A stretch of DNA of 47,759 bases from positions 1 to 47,759 of the forward strand of contig CALUCM010000012.1 of assembly GCA_943914555.1 (NCBI GenBank). The letters run 5' to 3'. This document shows positions 8,637-16,573 of the stretch, in pieces (within the stretch, counting starts at the first letter, position 1; every line of letters begins with the position of its first letter). Origin of the DNA: an uncultured Francisella sp. (GTDB lineage Bacteria > Pseudomonadota > Gammaproteobacteria > Burkholderiales > Neisseriaceae). A model generated the notes under the pieces. The model was not told where the DNA came from. It saw nothing but the letters and a program-made list of their open reading frames with translations, and ran no database searches. A program made the translations under genes and the position numbers.

Positions 8637-8888
8637 TTAGACATGATTGCCACTGTCGCTTATTTCATCAGGGGTTGCTGCCTGCACGATAGACAAAGCG
8701 TGCAACTCATTTGAAGCAAGCTCTTGACTCAAGCCTGCTTTGATTAAGCGGTGCCTCTCTAAACGATTCAAACCAGTAAAAGCAGAGGAAACCACGCGGA
8801 TAAAAAAATGATGTCCATCACCTTCTATCTGTAATATATCGCAAGGTAGGTTGTTGTTAATTAATTTTTTTAAAGTTTTGGCATCCAT
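8637..8888 (-). CDS. ibaG: BolA-family protein IbaG
   Basis: Small BolA-like protein that partners monothiol glutaredoxins in iron-sulfur handling. 83 residues, with the family core IEGDGHHFFIRVV, the FxGLNRLERHRLI helix and LHALSIVQAATPDE. These match IbaG/YrbA better than BolA itself. A Shine-Dalgarno AAGAGGA overlaps the lysA stop codon (8897-8903), so it is coupled to lysA. In E. coli ibaG lies directly after mlaFEDCB; here it is still near mla but on the other strand, two genes away. Confidence 0.87.
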   Translation of the reverse strand: MDAKTLKKLINNNLPCDILQIEGDGHHFFIRVVSSAFTGLNRLERHRLIKAGLSQELASNELHALSIVQAATPDEISDSGNHV

Positions 8889-8900
8889 TCATAAATCCTC

Positions 8901-10157
8901 TTAAGTAAAAGTGTCAGTTATAAACGGTAATTCATTGCGTATTAGATCTTCAAAACGATCGCGAGCGCGAATCAGACGATGATGCTTGCCTGAAACAAGT
9001 ACTTCTGCCGCAATGAAACGACTATTGTAATGGCTGGCCATGCTAGCAGCATAGGCTCCAGCATCTTGAATTGCCAAATAATCTCCAGCTGCGATTTGTA
9101 ACTTTCTGTCAACAGCAAGTTTGTCGGTGGATTCACAAATTGGTCCCACCACGTCGGCAATAATAGGTGTGATGTCGCTTTTTTGTACTGGTAAAATGCT
9201 GTGATCGCTTTGATAAAGGGCAGGACGCATTAAATCGTTCATGCCTGCATCAACGATGATAAAATTTTTATGGGTTTGCAGCTTAATAAAATCTACTTTA
9301 GTGACTAATGCCCCAGCTGGGCCAATAATGGAGCGGCCTGGTTCTAAAATTAATCGCATTTGCGGATGACGATGAAAAAAGGAGCTGATATGTGCCGCAT
9401 AGCTTGTATAATCAGGAAGGGGCTCTTGATGATAGGGGATGCCAATTCCTCCACCTAGATCAACATGATCTAAGCAGATACCAAGGTGTTCTAGTCGTTC
9501 AATCAAAATGAAAAGTTTATCCGCTGCTTTTTGTAGCGGTGTGGTATCCATCAATTGTGAACCAATATGGCAATCAATGCCGATAAGAGAAAGATGCGAT
9601 AAATTTTTGGCATGCAGATATGCTTGTTCCGCCATTTCATAGGGGATACCAAATTTATTATTACGTAAGCCTGTGGAGATATAGGGGTGCGTTTTGGCGT
9701 CAATATTGGGGTTAATGCGAAAAGATATGGGCGCCTTTTTTCGCAGGCGTCTGGCAATTTTTTGTATACGCTCGATTTCTGGCAATGATTCGATATTAAA
9801 ACATAAGATATCTGTTTTTAAAGCAAGTTCAATCTCATCTTCACTTTTATTGACTCCGGAAAAAATTATTTTTTGGGGATGCACACCAACTGTTAAGACG
9901 CGTTGTAGTTCTCCCCCTGAAACAATATCAAAGCCAGCCCCCAGATGAGCCAAATGACTTAAAATGGAAAGATTGCTATTGGCTTTAACAGCGTAACATA
10001 ACAGTAGAGCAAAGGAAGAGAATACTTGTTGATAGTATTTAAAAGCAGCAGAAATGGTATTTTGAGAATACACATATAGCGGAGTACCATAGTGTTTTAC
10101 TAACTCTTTGATCGCACAATCTTCAATATAAAGTTCTTGCTGGCGGTATTGGAACAT
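8901..10157 (-). CDS. lysA: Diaminopimelate decarboxylase
   Basis: PLP enzyme making L-lysine from meso-diaminopimelate, the last step of lysine synthesis. 418 residues, fold III. The PLP lysine is in LLCYAVKANSN, phosphate-binding glycines are in LGGGIGIPY and EPGRSIIGPAG, and the substrate motif is VGPICESTD. HIGSQL is also intact. It follows lptM by 13 bases on the minus strand, the order lptM-lysA common in gammaproteobacteria (usually with dapF next; here ibaG instead). Confidence 0.95.
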   Translation of the reverse strand: MFQYRQQELYIEDCAIKELVKHYGTPLYVYSQNTISAAFKYYQQVFSSFALLLCYAVKANSNLSILSHLAHLGAGFDIVSGGELQRVLTVGVHPQKIIFSGVNKSEDEIELALKTDILCFNIESLPEIERIQKIARRLRKKAPISFRINPNIDAKTHPYISTGLRNNKFGIPYEMAEQAYLHAKNLSHLSLIGIDCHIGSQLMDTTPLQKAADKLFILIERLEHLGICLDHVDLGGGIGIPYHQEPLPDYTSYAAHISSFFHRHPQMRLILEPGRSIIGPAGALVTKVDFIKLQTHKNFIIVDAGMNDLMRPALYQSDHSILPVQKSDITPIIADVVGPICESTDKLAVDRKLQIAAGDYLAIQDAGAYAASMASHYNSRFIAAEVLVSGKHHRLIRARDRFEDLIRNELPFITDTFT

Positions 10158-10170
10158 GCACTAGGAATGA

Positions 10171-10305
10171 TTAACTATGAGGGTTGGGGTACATTGTAGC
10201 AGTATAAATATTTTGACTGTCTGTAGTAGGCAAAGTCAATGGTCCTTTATAGCCGCAGGCAGTAAGTGTTAGCGTGAGATAGATGAGAAAAGATTTTAAT
10301 GGCAT
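10171..10305 (-). CDS. lptM: LptM (YifL)-type small lipoprotein
   Basis: A 44-residue lipoprotein read on the minus strand from ATG 10305 to TAA 10171. It begins MPLKSFLIYLTLTLTACGYK: a short signal peptide, a lipobox LTAC with the lipidated Cys at residue 17, and then the family hallmark CGxKGPL followed by LP. The rest is a short, polar tail. In E. coli LptM stabilises and promotes oxidative maturation of LptD by mimicking LPS. It lies between cyaY (divergent) and lysA, the conserved cyaY-lptM-lysA neighbourhood, which strongly supports the call despite the size. Confidence 0.87.
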   Translation of the reverse strand: MPLKSFLIYLTLTLTACGYKGPLTLPTTDSQNIYTATMYPNPHS

Positions 10306-10394
10306 GCTAGTATACTTTCTAATTTAAGACAGAGAAGACATGGACGCTGTATTATAATAGCTGCTGCAAAAGATGCCTAGCTAAGAGGAAAATG

Positions 10395-10712
10395 ATGCAA
10401 GAAAGCCGTTTTGCTGAAGAAACCGAAAAAGTCTTTTCTGAGATCATTGATGAGATTGAAAAATATGATTGGAATTTTTCTTATGATCATCAAGGAGATC
10501 ATCTCACCATCTTTGATGATGGCAGACAGTATCTTTCTCTTAATAAGAATTATGGTTATCATCAGTTGTATTTGACAGCAGAGCAAGACATATACCATTT
10601 TATTTTTCGAAACAAAAAATGGCGCTTTATTTTAAATAAGCAGTTAATTTTACAAACAGTGATTAGACGCTATCTAGATATAGTTTGTGGTAAAAGAGGA
10701 CAGATATTTTAA
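10395..10712 (+). CDS. cyaY: Frataxin-like iron donor CyaY
   Basis: Bacterial frataxin, a regulator and iron donor of Fe-S cluster assembly. About 105 residues. An acidic first helix (ETEKVFSEIIDEIE) is followed by a beta-sheet with LTIFDDGRQYLSLNKN, HQLYLTAEQDIYHF and W-RF, aligning along the whole length of E. coli CyaY. Two adjacent ATG codons (10392, 10395) are possible; the second is better spaced from AAGAGGA at 10383-10389. Divergent from lptM-lysA, as in many gammaproteobacteria. Confidence 0.85.
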   Translation: MQESRFAEETEKVFSEIIDEIEKYDWNFSYDHQGDHLTIFDDGRQYLSLNKNYGYHQLYLTAEQDIYHFIFRNKKWRFILNKQLILQTVIRRYLDIVCGKRGQIF

Positions 10713-10762
10713 GGTAGAAAAATTTAATATACATGGGATCGTTTAGAAGCAAGGATAATTAA

Positions 10763-13423
10763 TTGAGCAAGCAATATTTAAAGGACTACACGCCATTACC
10801 TTTTGAAGTAAAGGGTATCACCCTTAGCTTTTATATTGAAGCAGATAAAGTAGTAGTGCAAGCACGTTCTCTTATCGCAGCAAGTGCTAGTAAGTCTGCT
10901 TTATGTTTAGACGGAGAAGCTAAATTATTACGAGTTATGATTAATAGCCAGTCTTTAAAAGAATCAGAATATATGCTGAGCAATGGGTGTTTAGAAATTC
11001 ATAATTACCCCGCACAAGATTTTGAATTGCTAATAGAAACAGAACTTTATCCCAAGCAAAATAAAAGCCTGCAAGGTTTGTATGCATCCCATGGCAATTT
11101 ATTCACCCAATGTGAGGCGCAAGGATTTCGTAAGATCACCTATTTTTTCGATCGTCCAGACCTGATGACTGAATACCGAGTCTATATTGAGGGAGACAAA
11201 AAGTGTTATCCGCAACTTTTATCCAATGGGAATTTAATTGAGAAAGGCGATAAAAAAGATGGAAAGCACTGGGCTTTATGGCATGATCCTTATAGAAAGC
11301 CCTGCTATTTATTTGCCTTGGTTGCGGGAGATTTTGTGGAAAAAAAAGATGTTTTTATAACAAGTCCTACTAAGAAAAAGGTGACTTTGCACTTTTATTC
11401 TCGCGCGAAAGATGCAGACAAATTAGATTTTGCAATACATTCTTTGAAAGAGGCGATGGCCTGGGATGAGAAGCGATTTCATTTGGAATATGATCTTGAT
11501 CTTTATATGGTGGTGGCAGTAGATGATTTTAATATGGGTGCTATGGAAAATAAGGGGCTTAATTTATTTAACACCCAATTTGTGTTGGCAACGCCGCAGA
11601 CCACTACTGACAGGGAATTTGCTGATGTGCAAGCAGTGATTGCTCATGAGTATTTTCATAATTACACTGGTAATCGCGTTACCTGTCGTGATTGGTTTCA
11701 ATTAACTTTAAAAGAAGGTTTGACGGTATTTAGAGAGCAAGAATTTGTTGCTGATATGGCTTTTTCTCCTCAAGCAAGACGGATTGATACTGTGCGCTGG
11801 TTGCGTGAGTTCCAATTTAATGAGGATGCAGGTCCTTTATCGCATCCCATTCGCCCGGCTTATTATGAAGAGATTAATAATTTTTATACTGCCACAGTGT
11901 ATGAAAAGGGTGCAGAAGTTATTCGTATGCTACATACGATATTAGGTGAAAAGGGATTTCAGGAGGGCATGAAACTATACTTTCAACGCCATGATGGCCA
12001 AGCTGTGACTTGCGAAGATTTTGTCAAAGCCATGCAAGATGCCAATAAGATCGATTTACAAGGTTTTTTGCCTTGGTATTTTTTTGCAGGCACACCTGTT
12101 GTTGAAGTGAGCCAACAATTTGATGCAGAAAATAAGCACGTTATTTTGCATTTGACACAGCACCTATCCAGTGATCACGCGGCAATTCTTTGGATACCAA
12201 TTCGTTTAGGATTTTTGAACCAAGAAGGTCATTTAGTTCGGTTTCGCCAAGCACAAGAGCAGAACTGGCAGGAGGAAATGGTTTATGTGTTAAAAGAGCG
12301 AGAGACTGATCTTGTGTTGCAAATAGATTGTTTTGATCCACCAATTCTTTCTTTCGGTCGACAATTTTCTGCCCCAGTTTACTTTAAACAGTCTTTGGCA
12401 GATGAAGAATTATTTGTACTGATGAATCATGATAAAGACCAGTTTATTCGTTTTGAATCAGCTCAGCGCTTGTATCGAAAATATTTATCGCAATTTATTC
12501 AAGCAAGACAACATAAGAAAAAATCTTATCCTTCTATTGCAGCCTTAAGTTTTACTTTAAGTGAATTGATCAGTACAGAAGAAGACCTATCTTTATTGGC
12601 TTTACTGTTGGAACTGCCTTCTTTTAATGAATTATTAAAAGAACATGCGCCAATCAATCCGATTAAGCTAGAAAAAGCTCGTTTGGACTTTAAAAAGCAA
12701 CTGGCAGTTGACTGTTACAGACAGATAGAGAAGCGCTACCAAGATCTGTTAGCCTATGAGCACAGTGACCCTTTTCAGTGTGGGGTCAATTATCATCCTA
12801 AAATGGAGGCAGTACGTTTTCTTATCAATCAATTAAGGAGCTATCTTGCTTTTGCTGATAAACAATATCTTTCTCTTTTTAGCTCGGTGAGTTATCATCA
12901 GCGCTGGGCTACTAACATGACGCACCGTTTGGGTTTATTAGAGGCGATTAATTATCATCAAAGTCAAGAAAGGGATGATTTATTAGCACAATTTGCTGCT
13001 GACTTTGCCGATAATCCGCTTGTCTTAGATAAATATTTTAGTTTAATTGCTGGTAGCATAGCTAAAGGAACTAAAAAAGCGGTACAAAAGTTATTAGATG
13101 ATGAACACTTTGATTGGACCAATCCCAATCAGGTACGATCAGTATTACTGACTTTTGCTAGAAATCCACGGCTATTTCATAAAAAAGATGGTAGTGGTTA
13201 TCGTTTGATCATGGAGCATGTTTCTAAAATTGAAACTTATAATCCAATGCTTGCAGCACGGCTGTTAAGTGGCTTTAATAATGCGGTTAGTTTAGACATA
13301 TCAAGAAGAGAGCAGATTGCAGATTATTTACAAGAGCTTCTTTTACGAGCAAAATCTAAAGATGTATTAGAGCAAGCTGAGAGAATTTTTAAGGCAATCA
13401 AGCAATCATTGTCTGATCGTTAG
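10763..13423 (+). CDS. pepN: Aminopeptidase N
   Basis: M1-family zinc aminopeptidase, the major cytosolic aminopeptidase in E. coli; 886 residues against about 870. The substrate motif is MGAMENKGLN, the zinc site is HEYFHNYTGNRVT with the second Glu in LKEGLTVFREQEF, and the long helical C-terminal half is complete. The start is a TTG at 10763 with AAGGA at 10751-10755, giving MSKQYLKDYTPLPF, which matches the family N-terminus. It sits 50 bases after cyaY. No good terminator follows. Confidence 0.96.
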   Translation: MSKQYLKDYTPLPFEVKGITLSFYIEADKVVVQARSLIAASASKSALCLDGEAKLLRVMINSQSLKESEYMLSNGCLEIHNYPAQDFELLIETELYPKQNKSLQGLYASHGNLFTQCEAQGFRKITYFFDRPDLMTEYRVYIEGDKKCYPQLLSNGNLIEKGDKKDGKHWALWHDPYRKPCYLFALVAGDFVEKKDVFITSPTKKKVTLHFYSRAKDADKLDFAIHSLKEAMAWDEKRFHLEYDLDLYMVVAVDDFNMGAMENKGLNLFNTQFVLATPQTTTDREFADVQAVIAHEYFHNYTGNRVTCRDWFQLTLKEGLTVFREQEFVADMAFSPQARRIDTVRWLREFQFNEDAGPLSHPIRPAYYEEINNFYTATVYEKGAEVIRMLHTILGEKGFQEGMKLYFQRHDGQAVTCEDFVKAMQDANKIDLQGFLPWYFFAGTPVVEVSQQFDAENKHVILHLTQHLSSDHAAILWIPIRLGFLNQEGHLVRFRQAQEQNWQEEMVYVLKERETDLVLQIDCFDPPILSFGRQFSAPVYFKQSLADEELFVLMNHDKDQFIRFESAQRLYRKYLSQFIQARQHKKKSYPSIAALSFTLSELISTEEDLSLLALLLELPSFNELLKEHAPINPIKLEKARLDFKKQLAVDCYRQIEKRYQDLLAYEHSDPFQCGVNYHPKMEAVRFLINQLRSYLAFADKQYLSLFSSVSYHQRWATNMTHRLGLLEAINYHQSQERDDLLAQFAADFADNPLVLDKYFSLIAGSIAKGTKKAVQKLLDDEHFDWTNPNQVRSVLLTFARNPRLFHKKDGSGYRLIMEHVSKIETYNPMLAARLLSGFNNAVSLDISRREQIADYLQELLLRAKSKDVLEQAERIFKAIKQSLSDR

Positions 13424-13483
13424 TTTTAAACTCGTGAGGAGATTAATACCTCAGCAAAATAGTAATCTTGTTGTGGTCATACT

Positions 13484-13511
13484 CTTGAAAAAGGTAAATT
13501 TTGCGCCATCT
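13484..13511 (+). promoter_or_regulatory. Sigma-32 (heat-shock) type promoter of lon
   Basis: A CTTGAAA box at 13484-13490 and CGCCATCT at 13504-13511, separated by 13 bases, closely match the sigma-32 consensus CTTGAAA-(13-15)-CCCCATNT. It lies 35 bases upstream of the lon ATG. lon is a known heat-shock gene in E. coli, so position, match and gene agree. Confidence 0.75.
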
Positions 13512-13546
13512 GCCATATACAGTACAAAGATAATGTGAGGAGAAAT

Positions 13547-16012
13547 ATGGCAAAAAGAAGAAAATTTGAGTTACCTGTGATTCCATTGCGTGATGTGGTT
13601 GTTTGTCCGGATGCAGTATTGCCGTTGATGATTGGTCGGGAAAGATCAATTGTTGCTTTAGAAACAGCTTTAGAAAAAGGGAAACCAGTATTTTTGCTTG
13701 TGCAAAAGGACTCGCAAGTTGATAATCCTCAAGCCAATGATTTATATGGCGTGGGTACTGTTGCCAAAGTAATTCAAATGCTCAAGTTGCCAGAAGGCAC
13801 AGTCAAAGTGCTGGTTGAAGGTCTAGATCGAGCCAAGGTGTTGAAAATAGAAGAAAAAGATAATTACTTATTATCGCAGGTATGGACTTTACATGATCAG
13901 AGTCCTAATAACGAAACTTATGAGCTATTGCATCGAGCGGTAATTCAAGAAATAGATGACTATATCTCTGCCAGTAAAAAAATACCACTAGAGATTTTAA
14001 GTAGCCTTAAAGAAATCAGCGATCTTGGTCTTTTGGTAGACAATATTGCCATGCAATTACAGTTGAAGACCCAACAGACCCAGCAGATTTTAGAGACGGT
14101 AGATGTCAAAGAGCGCGCTTCTCTTCTTTTGAAATTTATTGGAGAGGAAATGGAGTTTTTCCAAATGGAAAAACGCATTCGTGGTCGGGTTAAAAAACAG
14201 ATGGAAAAATCCCAGCGTGAATATTACTTAAGCGAGCAGGCAAAGGCCATCCAAAAAGAACTTGGTGAAGAAGATGAGAAGCAGGAATTGGAGGAGATAG
14301 AGAAAAAGATCAAAGCCAGCGGAATGAGCCAAGAGGCAGAGACAAAAGCTTTGTCAGAATTAAGGAAATTGAAAATGATGCCTACTATGTCTGCAGAAGC
14401 AACGGTAGTGCGTAACTATATTGAGGTATTACTTGATTTGCCTTGGAAAAAACGTAGTAAGGTTAATACTAATATTATTCAAGCACAAGGTGTTTTGGAT
14501 CAGGATCACTTTGGATTGGAAAAAGTCAAAGAACGCATTGTGGAATATTTGGCTGTGCAAAAGCGCGTTGGCAAAATGAAAGGTCCTATTTTATGTTTGG
14601 TTGGTCCTCCTGGTGTCGGTAAAACTTCATTAGGCCGCTCCATTGCTAATGCAACGGGTAGAAAATATGTGCGTATGGCCTTAGGCGGTGTACATGATGA
14701 GAGTGAAATTAGGGGGCATCGTAGGACATATATTGGTTCCATGCCGGGTAAAATTGTGCAAAATATGATCAAAGTAGGGGTGAAAAATCCATTGTTCTTA
14801 CTTGATGAGATTGATAAGATCGGCCAAGATTTTAGAGGTGATCCGGCAAGTGCGCTCTTGGAAGTATTGGATCCAGAACAAAATCATACTTTTTCTGATC
14901 ATTATGCCGAAGTTGATTTTGATTTATCAGATGTGATGTTTATTGCTACTTCTAATTCATTAAATATTCCACCAGCTCTTTTGGATCGTATGGAAGTGAT
15001 TTTCCTTTCCGGTTATACCGAAGATGAAAAAATTAGTATTGCGCAAAACTACTTAATAAAAAAACAATGTAAAAATAATGGATTAACTGAGGATGAATTA
15101 ATAATTGATGAGTCTGCCATCCGTGCTATTATTCGTTATTGGACGCGGGAGGCTGGTGTCCGTTCTTTGGAGCGTGAAATTGCTAAAATTTGTCGTAAGG
15201 TCGTAAAAGAGGCCGTATTAGCAGATAAGAATATTGTGAAAAAAAATAAGAAAGCAAAGGCCAAAAAGGCTGGGCAGTCTGAAAAATTAGTTGTTACTGA
15301 TAAAAATGTAGCGAAGTTTTTGGGAGTAGAGCGCTATGATTTTGGCAAAGTGGAAAATGAAAATGGTATTGGTCAAGTGACTGGTCTGGCCTGGACTGAA
15401 GTTGGTGGTGAATTATTGTCTATTGAGGCAGTGGCTTTAAAGGGTAAGGGAAATATTGTGAGAACCGGGCAGCTAGGAGAAGTGATGCAAGAATCCATCA
15501 CCGCTGCTTTATCAGTAGTACGTTCGCGTTGTGAATCTTTGGGTATTGCCAAAGATTTTTATGAGAAATATGACATGCATGTCCACGTACCAGAGGGGGC
15601 CATTCCTAAAGATGGTCCTAGTGCAGGTGGTGCGATGACATTGGCCATGGTTTCTGCCTTAACTGGGATACCAGTTAAGGCCAATATCGCTTTAACTGGT
15701 GAAATTACCTTAAGAGGGGAAATTTTACCGATTGGTGGTCTGAAAGAAAAATTGCTGGCTGCTTTGCGCGGTGGTATTGATACGGTATTGATTCCACGTA
15801 AGAATGTGAAAGATCTGGCTGAGATTCCAAGTAATGTGAAAGAGGGTTTAAAAATTATTGCGGTGCAATGGGTGGATGAGATTTTGAATCTTGCCTTAGA
15901 ACATCCGCCAGGAGCGTCGGCAGAGGATAAGGAGCTTATTTCCATATCACAAAAGAATGGTAGAAAACTTAGAAAGAAAAGACAGAAGGTTCAGGAGCTG
16001 TCAAAAAATTAA
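13547..16012 (+). CDS. lon: ATP-dependent Lon protease
   Basis: Hexameric AAA+ serine protease degrading misfolded and regulatory proteins in the cytosol; 821 residues. N-terminal substrate-binding domain (LPVIPLRDVVVCPDAVLPL), coiled coil (about 180-300), Walker A GPPGVGKTSLG, Walker B LFLLDEIDK and the Ser-Lys dyad in PKDGPSAGGAMT and GGLKEKLLAA. ATG 13547 follows GAGGAGA at 13537-13543. A lysine-rich linker (KKNKKAKAKK) precedes the protease domain, and the C-terminal extension is strongly basic. lon-hupB-ppiD is the standard order. Confidence 0.97.
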   Translation: MAKRRKFELPVIPLRDVVVCPDAVLPLMIGRERSIVALETALEKGKPVFLLVQKDSQVDNPQANDLYGVGTVAKVIQMLKLPEGTVKVLVEGLDRAKVLKIEEKDNYLLSQVWTLHDQSPNNETYELLHRAVIQEIDDYISASKKIPLEILSSLKEISDLGLLVDNIAMQLQLKTQQTQQILETVDVKERASLLLKFIGEEMEFFQMEKRIRGRVKKQMEKSQREYYLSEQAKAIQKELGEEDEKQELEEIEKKIKASGMSQEAETKALSELRKLKMMPTMSAEATVVRNYIEVLLDLPWKKRSKVNTNIIQAQGVLDQDHFGLEKVKERIVEYLAVQKRVGKMKGPILCLVGPPGVGKTSLGRSIANATGRKYVRMALGGVHDESEIRGHRRTYIGSMPGKIVQNMIKVGVKNPLFLLDEIDKIGQDFRGDPASALLEVLDPEQNHTFSDHYAEVDFDLSDVMFIATSNSLNIPPALLDRMEVIFLSGYTEDEKISIAQNYLIKKQCKNNGLTEDELIIDESAIRAIIRYWTREAGVRSLEREIAKICRKVVKEAVLADKNIVKKNKKAKAKKAGQSEKLVVTDKNVAKFLGVERYDFGKVENENGIGQVTGLAWTEVGGELLSIEAVALKGKGNIVRTGQLGEVMQESITAALSVVRSRCESLGIAKDFYEKYDMHVHVPEGAIPKDGPSAGGAMTLAMVSALTGIPVKANIALTGEITLRGEILPIGGLKEKLLAALRGGIDTVLIPRKNVKDLAEIPSNVKEGLKIIAVQWVDEILNLALEHPPGASAEDKELISISQKNGRKLRKKRQKVQELSKN

Positions 16013-16066
16013 CTGCATGTTTTTAGAAAAAAACGATCTGGGCTATGATGTGACAGAGAAAAGTCC

Positions 16067-16101
16067 TTGACCGTCGATTTTATTCTTGTTATAAAGTCGA
16101 C
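16067..16101 (+). promoter_or_regulatory. Sigma-70 promoter of hupB with an inverted repeat over spacer and -10
   Basis: TTGACC at 16067-16072 and TATAAA at 16090-16095 with a 17-base spacer form a strong promoter about 90 bases before hupB. The arms GTCGATTTTAT (16073-16083) and ATAAAGTCGAC (16091-16101) form an 11-bp inverted repeat with one imperfect position, filling the spacer and covering the -10. It could be an operator. The promoter is well supported; the operator role is inference. Confidence 0.65.
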
Positions 16102-16186
16102 AATCGTTTGTTTGACTGTGTTTCAATTGGTCCAAGTCCTCTTGTTGTCAGGAGGGGTTTAGTAATTTTATGAAAGGGAAGTCATC

Positions 16187-16456
16187 GTGAACAAAACAGA
16201 ATTAATTAGTTCCATTGCAGAGAAAGCTAAGATGTCTAAGTCAGATGCAGCAAAGGCTTTGAGTGGCTTTACCGCTTCAGTAGAGGAAGCATTGAAAAAG
16301 GGCGATAGCATTACTTTGATTGGTTTCGGAACTTTCTATGTAGGTGAAAGAGCTGCTAGAGAAGGAATTAATCCTAAAACTCGCCAGCCAATTCATATCA
16401 AGGCATCCAAGGTACCTAAATTCAGAGCTGGTAAGAGTTTAAAAGAAGCAATCTAG
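16187..16456 (+). CDS. hupB: DNA-binding protein HU (beta-type)
   Basis: Histone-like nucleoid protein of 89 residues that bends DNA non-specifically. The N-terminus is MNKTELISSIAEKAKMSKSD (GTG start at 16187 with AAAGGGA about 7 bases before). It has the GFGTFYVGERAAREGINPKT signature around the DNA-binding arm and ends FRAGKSLKEAI. It lies between lon and ppiD as usual, with its own promoter upstream and a strong terminator directly after. Confidence 0.95.
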   Translation: MNKTELISSIAEKAKMSKSDAAKALSGFTASVEEALKKGDSITLIGFGTFYVGERAAREGINPKTRQPIHIKASKVPKFRAGKSLKEAI

Positions 16457-16481
16457 GTTTTTTAACTGCATTAGCAGAAAT

Positions 16482-16512
16482 AAAAAAGGTGAGTAAGATG
16501 CTCACCTTTTTT
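16482..16512 (+). terminator. Rho-independent terminator after hupB
   Basis: AAAAAAGGTGAG at 16482-16493 pairs perfectly with CTCACCTTTTTT at 16501-16512 (12 bp, 7-base loop). The GC core flanked by A- and T-runs makes a classic intrinsic terminator that could work on both strands. It lies 25 bases after the hupB stop. Confidence 0.9.
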
Positions 16513-16573
16513 GTTGAGTAAGGGAAGGGTACAATAAGCTCTTTGAATTAGCATCCCAGAAAGGTTGAAAATC

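Noticed and set aside
13429..13460. Hairpin TGAGG/CCTCA after pepN as a terminator
   Set aside because: Only a 5-bp stem and no T-run follows.
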